Below are positions 1 to 7,799 of a DNA stretch of 64,000 nucleotides, piece after piece. The first letter of the stretch is position 1, and each line of letters opens with the position of its first letter. The translations under genes and the position numbers were made by a program. The notes beneath the pieces are model-generated. The model searched no databases and was not told the DNA's origin. It worked only from the letters and a program-made list of their open reading frames with translations. The DNA is taken from IMG/VR virus record IMGVR_UViG_3300047564_005375, positions 1 to 64,000 of that record; one strand, written 5' to 3'. The stretch comes from a virus.

Positions 1-2478
1 TGAACCTGAAGTACCAGTAGTTCCTGAGGTTCCTGATGAACCTGAAGTACCATCAACCCCACTAGTTCCTGAAGTACCAGTAGTTCCTGATGAACCTGAG
101 GTACCAGTAGTGCCTGAGGTGCCCGATGAACCTGAAGTACCAGTGGTTCCTGAGGTTCCTGATGAACCTGAAGTGCCAGTAGTTCCTGAGGTGCCCGATG
201 AACCTGAAGTACCAGTAGTGCCTGAGGTGCCCGATGAACCTGAGGTACCAGTAGTGCCTGAGGTGCCCGATGAACCTGAAGTACCAGTAGTTCCTGAGGT
301 TCCTGATGAACCTGAAGTACCAGTAGTTCCCGAAGTGCCTGATGAACCTGAAGTACCAGTAGTTCCTGAGGTTCCTGATGAACCTGAAGTACCAGTAGTT
401 CCCGAAGTGCCTGATGAACCTGAAGTACCACTTGTACCTGAAGTACCGTCGACACCTGAAGTCCCTGACGTACCATCAACACCTGAGGTTCCTGATGTGC
501 CGTCTACACCTGAAGTTCCCGACGAACCATCTATACCACTTGAACCTGATGTACCACTAGTACCTGAAGTTCCTGCGGTACCATCAACGCCACTTAATCC
601 TGAAGAACCACTTGTGCCTGAAGTTCCGGTAGTACCTGACGACCCACTTGTTCCTGAAGTGCCCGAAGTACCATCAATACCACTTGTTCCTGAAGTACCT
701 GATGTACCTGTTGTTCCTGATGTACCCGAGGTGCCCGTTGTACCTGATGTACCTGACGTACCTGATGTTCCGTCAGAACCGGACGTACCACTCGTTCCTG
801 ATGTTCCATCAATTCCAGAAGTCCCGCTAGTTCCTGTCGTACCACTAGTACCACTAGTACCACTTGTTCCCGTTGAACCTGAAGTACCACTTGTTCCTGA
901 TGTACCATCGACACCTGAAGTTCCTGATGTACCATCGACACCTGAAGTTCCTGATGTACCATCGACACCTGAAGTTCCTGACGAACCATCTATACCACTT
1001 GAACCTGATGTACCACTCGTACCTGAAGTTCCTGCGGTACCATCAACGCCACTTAATCCTGAAGAACCACTTGTACCTGAAGTTCCAGTAGTACCAGACG
1101 TCCCACTTGTTCCTGAAGTTCCAGTAGAACCAGACGTCCCACTTGTTCCTGAACTCCCATCAACACCTGAAGTACCTGATGTCCCTGAAGAACCGCTTAA
1201 TCCGCTTGAACCTGAGGTACCAGATGAACCATCTATCCCACTAGTTCCCGATGAACCATCTAACCCACTAGTTCCCGATGAACCATCTAACCCACTAGTT
1301 CCCGATGAACCATCCGTTCCTGAGGTACCACTTGTACCTGTCAATCCACTTGTACCTGATGTTCCTGAAGTCCCATCTAAACCACTTGAACCTGAAGTTC
1401 CATCTATCCCTGAAGTACCCGAACTTCCGTCTAAACCACTTGTACCAGAACTTCCATCTAAACCACTTGTACCTGAACTACCAGATGTACCATCAACACC
1501 ACTACTACCTGAGGTACCACTTGTTCCTGAAGTTGCGGAAGTTCCACTTGAACCTGATGTGCCACTGCTGCCAGAAGTTCCACTTGTACCTGAAGTACCC
1601 GAACTTGTTGCAGTACCGGTTATTGTTACAGTAATATTACCTGAACCATTATTTGTAACCGATGCTCCAACAAAAGTCATTCCTGTTACAGCAGAAACCG
1701 TAGTTACACCGTCTCCAACTTGTAAGTCAGCTCCGCTAAATCCAGCAATTGAAATAGAAGTTCCATCGCTACTATTAAGAGTTAAAGTTTTCGTTCCGGT
1801 ATCAAAGGTTCCACCAGTAACGGGCGCGGTAAATCCTGTTATTGTTATAGTACCTCCTGTACTATTTTCTAACTCAACATAGTTAGAATTTGGCGTAGTT
1901 GCTGAGAAATATGTACCACCTGTAATTTGAACATCTGTGGTATAAACTTTTCTCCATCTTGCGGTAGCCGCCGTAGCTCCAGCAATCCCTTCGATTGTAG
2001 AACCCGTCCAAGCATTAATAAGCAACTGACCCGCTGATGAGCGATTATTTACTGTTGTTGTGTATTCTGTTACTGTAATTGCCGATGCTCCTGTCAATCC
2101 CGTAACGTTACCATATAGAGTATTATAATTGTCTATATGATATTGGTAGACTTGGTCAGTTTCATAAACATAAACCTGCATACCAAGTCTTCTACGACCT
2201 GATGAAATATTATCAGAATTTAATTGAATACTATCGGGCGAAAATAAAGACCCAGCTCCCTTAGTAAAAGCAATAGGAATGGTGTTTCCCGAATTTTGAA
2301 TTAAACTCGGATATGTTGCCGCAGTCAGCACAAGCTCCAAATCTGAAAGGTTGTAAACTTCCATATAACCCCCTGTTTGTAGAACAGAGAAATTAGTACC
2401 GAATGTAGAGGTTCTTGAGACCGATTCGGGTCCTGATTGCTGTGATGAACTTATAGGGTTCTTATAGAGAGAAGACAT
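1..2478 (-). CDS. Collagen-like tail fibre protein (3' end outside window)
   Basis: The minus strand is open from an ATG at 2478 to the window edge, giving at least 826 residues with no stop. Residues 1 to about 285 form a non-repetitive head domain beginning [20 protein letters not shown] and containing beta-type, Gly/Thr-rich stretches such as [13 protein letters not shown] and [16 protein letters not shown]. From about residue 287 to the edge the protein is a strict Gly-X-Y repeat, mostly [12 protein letters not shown] and GLS, about 180 triplets. This is the pattern of collagen-like triple-helix shafts in phage fibres. The gene is the last visible member of the minus-strand tail block, and the adhesive tip would lie beyond the window. 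The leader is A-rich with no Shine-Dalgarno. The Pro-rich reading of the plus strand here is only the complement of the Gly repeat. A fibre role is inferred; the repeat itself is certain. Confidence 0.8.
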   Translation of the reverse strand, partial: MSSLYKNPISSSQQSGPESVSRTSTFGTNFSVLQTGGYMEVYNLSDLELVLTAATYPSLIQNSGNTIPIAFTKGAGSLFSPDSIQLNSDNISSGRRRLGMQVYVYETDQVYQYHIDNYNTLYGNVTGLTGASAITVTEYTTTVNNRSSAGQLLINAWTGSTIEGIAGATAATARWRKVYTTDVQITGGTYFSATTPNSNYVELENSTGGTITITGFTAPVTGGTFDTGTKTLTLNSSDGTSISIAGFSGADLQVGDGVTTVSAVTGMTFVGASVTNNGSGNITVTITGTATSSGTSGTSGTSGSSGTSGSSGTSATSGTSGTSGSSGVDGTSGSSGTSGLDGSSGTSGLDGSSGTSGIDGTSGSSGLDGTSGTSGTSGLTGTSGTSGTDGSSGTSGLDGSSGTSGLDGSSGTSGIDGSSGTSGSSGLSGSSGTSGTSGVDGSSGTSGTSGSTGTSGTSGTSGTTGTSGTSGSSGLSGVDGTAGTSGTSGTSGSSGIDGSSGTSGVDGTSGTSGVDGTSGTSGVDGTSGTSGTSGSTGTSGTSGTSGTTGTSGTSGIDGTSGTSGTSGSDGTSGTSGTSGTTGTSGTSGTTGTSGTSGTSGIDGTSGTSGTSGSSGTTGTSGTSGSSGLSGVDGTAGTSGTSGTSGSSGIDGSSGTSGVDGTSGTSGVDGTSGTSGVDGTSGTSGTSGSSGTSGTTGTSGSSGTSGTTGTSGSSGTSGTTGTSGSSGTSGTTGTSGSSGTSGTTGTSGSSGTSGTTGTSGSSGTSGTTGTSGSSGTSGTTGTSGSSGTSGTTGTSGSSGTTGTSGTSGVDGTSGSSGTSGTTGTSGS
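113..436. repeat. Nine tandem 36-bp units inside the collagen-like gene
   Basis: Nine near-identical 36-bp units follow one another without spacers, each encoding four Gly-X-Y triplets ([12 protein letters not shown]). Units differ by a few silent third-position changes, which suggests expansion by slippage or unequal recombination followed by drift under selection on the protein. Confidence 0.85.
433..1096. repeat. Segmental duplication (about 208 bp) within the collagen-like gene
   Basis: The segment at about 433-640 is repeated at about 889-1096, offset 456 bp, with only scattered base differences. Both copies carry the same order of variable triplets, including the landmark stretch ccatctataccacttgaacc. 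This is a larger duplication than the 36-bp units beside it, so the fibre shaft has grown at two scales. Confidence 0.75.
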
Positions 2479-2504
2479 TAGCGTTTTTGATTTTAATTCA
2501 TTAT

Positions 2505-3503
2505 TTATGTTTTGCTTTCACCTTTGATAAATATTGAAGCACCCAAAGGAAGGTTAGCGATTGCAGGTAAATTAGTAAGTTCAGTCATCCATAAAACTCT
2601 GTAAGTTCCTGCCGGTATGGCACATCCTGAAGGCACCGTAACATTAATTGAGGAATTCACTAAGTCAGGTGTACCACCATTTGTTATGTCAGTTGAGCAA
2701 GGTACCCCATATCCACAATCTAAAGTCATGTTAGACATCGTTCCTCCAACACCAACCAATGGTACCCAAACTGAATAGACATATTGAATATTAGGATTAA
2801 TCTGTGAAGTAGTGATTCTCACTGAACCAAAAGTATATTGAGCTTGTGGACATCCGTAAGTGTCCATACCAGCCCCTGAAGATTGTCTAATACCTCCACT
2901 TAATGATGCCACGTTTGAAATGAAGTTACCAACACCACCAGACCATTCAGGATACTGCACATAAATGTTCAAATCATTCGCATAGTCAGGTCCCGCAGGA
3001 TATGTTCCTGAGTTAGAATATCCCCAATAACTAACCGAACCATTTGTGAATAAGTAATTACCCAAATCTGCTTGTGAAGTTGAGTCTTGTGGTTCAGGGA
3101 AAATGTACGCTGAATATGCAGGACCCGCGCTTGATGAAGGCGTCGGGGTTGGAGTTGGTGTGCCTGTTGGAGTATTACTTGGTGAGGCGTTTGGAGTTGA
3201 CGTAATTGTAGGTGTTATTGATGGCGTTGGGGTAGGTGTCGCGGTTGGTGTCGGTGACGGTGATGCACTTGGTGGTATTCCGAAACAAACTGTAACCCCA
3301 TTTATTAGTTCATTTCTCGAAACGTCTGTATAGACAGGTACTTCTTCTGTAGAACCTGTATAGACATCAAAAGGACCAATAGCGTCTGAATCTACCGGTA
3401 ATCTAACAATAAAACATTGGTATCCACTGACCTCCACCTGTTGTTCAACAGATGTATCACACCCCGTGGCAGTATTAACTACAATTATGGACTCTAACGA
3501 CAT
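2505..3503 (-). CDS. Putative tail fibre/adhesin protein with Pro-Thr linker
   Basis: 332 residues. Residues 1 to about 75 form a small beta-rich domain with three cysteines. About 78-127 is a low-complexity Ser/Pro/Thr linker of the SPTPTPT type. The rest is a beta-rich globular domain rich in Gly, Asn, Tyr and Ser. I do not recognise a named family. The same linker style occurs in the SprB-repeat protein and in the 2397-aa hub-like protein, so these virion proteins appear to share modules. The gene lies 26 bp upstream of the collagen-like fibre gene on the same strand and has a TATTTAT element 12 bp before its start. Virion surface location is inferred from context and composition. Confidence 0.6.
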   Translation of the reverse strand: MSLESIIVVNTATGCDTSVEQQVEVSGYQCFIVRLPVDSDAIGPFDVYTGSTEEVPVYTDVSRNELINGVTVCFGIPPSASPSPTPTATPTPTPSITPTITSTPNASPSNTPTGTPTPTPTPSSSAGPAYSAYIFPEPQDSTSQADLGNYLFTNGSVSYWGYSNSGTYPAGPDYANDLNIYVQYPEWSGGVGNFISNVASLSGGIRQSSGAGMDTYGCPQAQYTFGSVRITTSQINPNIQYVYSVWVPLVGVGGTMSNMTLDCGYGVPCSTDITNGGTPDLVNSSINVTVPSGCAIPAGTYRVLWMTELTNLPAIANLPLGASIFIKGESKT

Positions 3504-3515
3504 GGCATTTTAACA

Positions 3516-3522
3516 ATAAATA
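3516..3522 (-). promoter_or_regulatory. Candidate late promoter element TATTTAT
   Basis: Reads TATTTAT on the minus strand, 12 bp before the ATG at 3503 of the Pro-Thr-linker protein. Confidence 0.4.
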
Positions 3523-3599
3523 CAATGACCTGTACCTTTTTATTTATCGAAAAGCCATTTTAATAAATGGAAAAAAGTCAGTAAAACTTTGAATTATAA

Positions 3600-3926
3600 T
3601 CAAGTCACATCCACACTGAACTCACAAACAGACTCAGTGAGAGTAATATTCACCACACAAGAAACAAGTTGAACAGATATATCGAATCCACATCCGAACG
3701 TACAATCTAATATTTCGAACTTTTCACACCCATTATTGTCCACCAATTTGAGCATAATTGCAGGCGCAGAATCAAACAATGCTGGCGGATAAAATCTCGC
3801 AGCTGGTGGAATAACACCCGTATTCGTTATTGTTCCAATTAGACTCTGATTGTTTCCATAAACATCAGCAACGTATACCAAAATTGGTACCGTTCCTGTC
3901 ACCATCTCTATTCTAACTTGTGTCAT
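3600..3926 (-). CDS. Hypothetical small virion-block protein
   Basis: 108 residues, ATG start at 3926, beta-rich. It has five cysteines in the C-terminal half (CEKFEILDCTFGCGF, then a C near QLVSC and another in SVCEF). No family is recognised. It sits 27 bp after the SprB-repeat protein and before the Pro-Thr-linker protein, so it is probably co-transcribed with tail-fibre genes. Its size and position would suit a fibre connector or chaperone, but nothing in the sequence decides this. Confidence 0.5.
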   Translation of the reverse strand: MTQVRIEMVTGTVPILVYVADVYGNNQSLIGTITNTGVIPPAARFYPPALFDSAPAIMLKLVDNNGCEKFEILDCTFGCGFDISVQLVSCVVNITLTESVCEFSVDVT

Positions 3927-3953
3927 GCCCTATTCAATGTGATTATTTCATTT

Positions 3954-6900
3954 CTATGGAGTTCCTGGACAACAAACACCAGCGCCTCCACAGTCAAATC
4001 CTACTTGTGGATAACCAGCAATAACTTTACCATTACTATCTGTTTCCCAATATTGACAACCATCAGATATCGGTTTGTTTATTAATAGACAATCAGTTGT
4101 TGTGTCAATTATGTACAAATCAACTATTTGCCAATCACCATTATACAAATAACTATATGGATAAGTCGCTCTATATCTGGTTGAAGAACCTAATCCACTT
4201 TGAACTTGGAAACAGTTTGTCGCGGCAGAACCACTGTCGGCTAACATCCTACCATCATAACAATATCCGGATAGAGTATACTCAAAACTATTATTTCTAC
4301 ACGAAGTACAACTAGCAAAATTTGTTCCAATCAAGGTAGAACCAGGGCTTGATGTTGTTGGAGTATTACTTGTCAGAGTAAAACATCTACCCTCACCATC
4401 ATAATACACAGAACCATTTTGTATTGGGAAATTATTTCTTTTTACTAAAAGGTTAGTGAAAGAACCATCAGAACCACAACAATATGTACCATTAGCCAAT
4501 GCAAAATATTCAATGATAGAACTTTGACTTGGAGTTACTGTTGGTGTTGATGTTTGTGTTGGAGTAATCGTTGGTGTAACACTCGGAGTAACTGATTTAG
4601 TTGGAGTAATACTCGGAGTAACTGATTTAGTTGGAGTAATACTCGGAGTGACTGTTGGTGTTGCAGTTATAGTTGGTGTAAGTGTTGGTGTTGCCGTTGG
4701 ACTTGGTGTTGGTGGAACTGTAGATTCACATTCAATGTCATAAACAATCACCAACTCCACTATTATCTGCTGGTCAATTATACCACTTGATGGGTCAGCA
4801 ATAATTTTGATTTGATTGTTAAGTGGGTCAATAATAACATCAACAATACCAACGATACTTTCCAACATGGATTCAATTGTGGTATACCATAGATTGTCAC
4901 TTGGGACATCAATTAAACTATAACCTGTGTAAAACAAATTCGTTAATACGGTTCCTTGAGGTTGGACTTGTACTTTAGCAATAAATTCAGCACTATTGAG
5001 AACACAACCCGAATAACCTTCAGTCAAATCCGCAAATCCATCATTCAAAATTTGTATAATACCACACTTGGTTGGTGAAACAATTGTGAATTCATCCGTA
5101 CCCATGGTGTAGGTTTGGAATGAAACATAATTCTGTGTACACTCGATGGTTGTGAGAGCTCCATAAGAACAACCGTTAGCATCTTCAACAACCAAAGAAT
5201 AAGTTCCCCCCGTTAAACCATTCACAGTTATTTGTTGTGGATTACCCGCAACATTATTTGACCAATTGAATGTAAACGGAGGTGTTCCTGAAGAAATAAG
5301 AGCGGTTATACTTCCTTGGGCTCCCGTTCCGCAAGATGTTGAATACAATGAAAACTCTACGGGTGGTGAGGAGATAATTGTAAAAGGTTGATTGATACTA
5401 CAACCCGATTCATCCGTAACAGTCATTAGATGTTGTCCAACAGAAACGTTGTCGAACACCACTGTTGTTAGATTGGTATCGATAATTGTTTCAATGCCGT
5501 CAATACTGTAAGTTAGAGGTAATTCGTAATCACTCGTTACAGTTACAGTGGCAGTACCATTCAATTGATTACATGTCGCTGCGATTACATCTACAGAAAC
5601 TGCGAACTTATCTTGAGAAACTAATGTAACCTCTGTTGTATAAACGCATCCCAATGTATCTTGTACAAAAACTGAATATGTGCCAGGTCCTAAGTTACTA
5701 AATATGTTTACAGTTTGGTCTCCAACTATCTCTGTCGAATCCCCATCAGGATTTACAAGGGTAATAATATATGGTGTAACTCCCCCTACAATTGTAACGG
5801 TAATCTGACCATCATTTTGACTACAATTCGAGTTTTGACCTGTAACACTTACTGAGGAAATGCCACCCTCACTTTGAAGGGTTGTACCCACGTAAAGTTT
5901 ACAAAGACCCGCGTCAGTTACGGCAAATTCATAAGTACCATTTCCAATATTTGACAACGTGAACTGTCTTGAATACGAAACTATTTGATTACCTGTAGAA
6001 GCCGAATAGTAAAAAGGTTCTGTCCCACCTACAACGGTGAGAGTAAGGGAACCATCATTTTCAAAACAAGTTGGTGGAACGGCAGTAAAGGAACCGAAAG
6101 CTAACGCATTGACTCTTGTTACGGTCCCTTGTTTTGTAGTAGAACACCCACCTGAATCAGTTACTTGAACTGAGTAAACACCCTCGGTCAAACCTGTTAT
6201 AGAACTTGTTGTTCTACCGTTACTCCAAAGATAAGTGTAGGGACCAGTACCTGTTTGTCCTGTAACAAATATTTTTCCGATTGGTGTTCCCGCATCGTCA
6301 CACGAAGCGTTTGGTACAACGTATAAACCAAAATCGAGCGGATTTGAATCTTGAATGATGAAACTCTGACTCGTTCCAAAACCACCACTTGTGTCAGTTG
6401 CGGTAATGTAATAACTGCCTGCGCCCACATTCGAGAAAATGCCATAAGGTTGTAATGCTGTGACAGTATCAATTAAAGTGTCGGCGGAATTGTATAATCT
6501 ATACGTTACAGTAGACGATGAAGATGTGGTTGTTGCAGTTACAGAACCATTATCTAAACCACAAGTCGTTGGGTTGACATTAACAATATCAACACAAATA
6601 CATCCACCGACGGTGACGTTAATGTAAAATTGGGCGTTTACAGGAACCGCTGAGTCATTAGCCCTAACCAAGTAAGTTCCTGCGGGAAGTCCTGTTTTGA
6701 TTGCACCCGTTCCTAAGTTTGGACTATACCAATTGAATGTATAGGGAGCAACTCCGCCAGTCGGAACAATTTCAACTCTTCCAAGTCCCGTTTCACAAGC
6801 TCCCGTAATATTGAGTTCGTAAGAAAAAGTCAACCCGTTACCGAATCCAGAGTTTGTTGGTGTGGGAGTTGGTGTTCTTGTTTGTGAAGGACTCGCCCCT

Positions 6901-7799
6901 GGCGTCGAAGTCAGGGTAGGAGTTGGAGTCAGAGTTCTTGTTACCGTCACTGTCGGTGTGGGTGTGGGAGTATTGGACTTTGTCGGTGTCGGTGAATCAC
7001 AGACCGCACTAGGATTGAACCCTTGACAGTCTCCACAATCAAGATAAGTGCCATTAATAGTATCCGTTCCTGAATTCCAAATATAGGATAGATATGGACC
7101 TGGTAACGAAGCAACACACTCAACACAATCATTGAATGGGATTGATGGAATATCTAAAATATACGAATTTCCCGGACCAGCAAATAAATCAGTACCCGAA
7201 ATGACTTCAATTTGAGTATATGGACTACAACATCCTGAGAAATAATATACATAACCTGGAGTTACAGTTGGTGTTGGTGTGGGAGAATTTGAGGGCTCAA
7301 CACAAGGGAACGCAGAAGTACATGCTCCACATCCGTCGTAACCCGCAATTAAATTTACACCACCTGGACCACCATAAGATTGTAGTGTCCAACATTTGTC
7401 ATTATACCTGAAAGACACAGTACCAGGAGTGTATGTGCTTGGTACTGAACACTGAAGTGTTTCACCGGCATTACAACAGTTCTCAAGAATAGCGTTAGCA
7501 AATGATGTTACAATTGGACATGGGGCTCCGTAATCATAGGCACATTGGTCACAGTCCGCAGTACCATTTGTTATACTTTGAAAATTAGTAATACCATAAT
7601 TATAAACTGTTCCGATTGGAATCGTTGACGCGGAGAAACAAATATTTCCATTAACTGGGTCCAAAGAAACATAAGTTGTTCCCACATTGAAACTCGAGTT
7701 AGGTGTACCATTAATAGTAGGATTACAAACCGAAAAACTTTTTGTCGGGTCATAACAACAAACTAAATAATTACTATTACTACAAGGCATCAGGCACAA
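3954..7799 (-). CDS. Tail adhesin-like protein with SprB-like repeats
   Basis: 1281 residues. The N-terminus (1-260) holds Cys-rich units with CC pairs and CxxC ends (NCC...GYDGCGAC; SGCC...DCVEC). Pro-Thr linkers lie at about 173-181, 268-316 and 1029-1093. Residues about 325-890 contain seven tandem repeats. Each starts with a Cys and a D/N-G pair, then GG-x-x-P-[YF], a Trp-Ser-Asn type core, a G-x-Y-x-V turn and T-D-x-x-G-C. This is the pattern of the SprB repeat of gliding Bacteroidota adhesins. Residues about 935-1024 match the C-terminal domain of the neighbouring 991-aa protein. Another Cys-rich unit ends the protein. It overlaps the upstream gene by 10 bp. A receptor-binding or surface-mimicking role is inferred. 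Confidence 0.75.
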   Translation of the reverse strand: MCLMPCSNSNYLVCCYDPTKSFSVCNPTINGTPNSSFNVGTTYVSLDPVNGNICFSASTIPIGTVYNYGITNFQSITNGTADCDQCAYDYGAPCPIVTSFANAILENCCNAGETLQCSVPSTYTPGTVSFRYNDKCWTLQSYGGPGGVNLIAGYDGCGACTSAFPCVEPSNSPTPTPTVTPGYVYYFSGCCSPYTQIEVISGTDLFAGPGNSYILDIPSIPFNDCVECVASLPGPYLSYIWNSGTDTINGTYLDCGDCQGFNPSAVCDSPTPTKSNTPTPTPTVTVTRTLTPTPTLTSTPGASPSQTRTPTPTPTNSGFGNGLTFSYELNITGACETGLGRVEIVPTGGVAPYTFNWYSPNLGTGAIKTGLPAGTYLVRANDSAVPVNAQFYINVTVGGCICVDIVNVNPTTCGLDNGSVTATTTSSSSTVTYRLYNSADTLIDTVTALQPYGIFSNVGAGSYYITATDTSGGFGTSQSFIIQDSNPLDFGLYVVPNASCDDAGTPIGKIFVTGQTGTGPYTYLWSNGRTTSSITGLTEGVYSVQVTDSGGCSTTKQGTVTRVNALAFGSFTAVPPTCFENDGSLTLTVVGGTEPFYYSASTGNQIVSYSRQFTLSNIGNGTYEFAVTDAGLCKLYVGTTLQSEGGISSVSVTGQNSNCSQNDGQITVTIVGGVTPYIITLVNPDGDSTEIVGDQTVNIFSNLGPGTYSVFVQDTLGCVYTTEVTLVSQDKFAVSVDVIAATCNQLNGTATVTVTSDYELPLTYSIDGIETIIDTNLTTVVFDNVSVGQHLMTVTDESGCSINQPFTIISSPPVEFSLYSTSCGTGAQGSITALISSGTPPFTFNWSNNVAGNPQQITVNGLTGGTYSLVVEDANGCSYGALTTIECTQNYVSFQTYTMGTDEFTIVSPTKCGIIQILNDGFADLTEGYSGCVLNSAEFIAKVQVQPQGTVLTNLFYTGYSLIDVPSDNLWYTTIESMLESIVGIVDVIIDPLNNQIKIIADPSSGIIDQQIIVELVIVYDIECESTVPPTPSPTATPTLTPTITATPTVTPSITPTKSVTPSITPTKSVTPSVTPTITPTQTSTPTVTPSQSSIIEYFALANGTYCCGSDGSFTNLLVKRNNFPIQNGSVYYDGEGRCFTLTSNTPTTSSPGSTLIGTNFASCTSCRNNSFEYTLSGYCYDGRMLADSGSAATNCFQVQSGLGSSTRYRATYPYSYLYNGDWQIVDLYIIDTTTDCLLINKPISDGCQYWETDSNGKVIAGYPQVGFDCGGAGVCCPGTP

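Noticed and set aside
113-436. 36-bp repeats suggesting a CRISPR array
   Set aside because: The repeat length fits, but the units are contiguous with no spacers, lie inside an open reading frame and encode Gly-X-Y triplets.
110-1882. Long plus-strand Pro-Glu-Val-rich ORF
   Set aside because: It is the complement of the collagen-like minus-strand repeat; the minus reading continues sensibly past 1882 to an ATG at 2478 and fits the local gene direction.
3555-3570. Hairpin CCATTT/AAATGG between small genes as a terminator
   Set aside because: Only six AT-rich base pairs, and no clear T-run on the transcribed strand.
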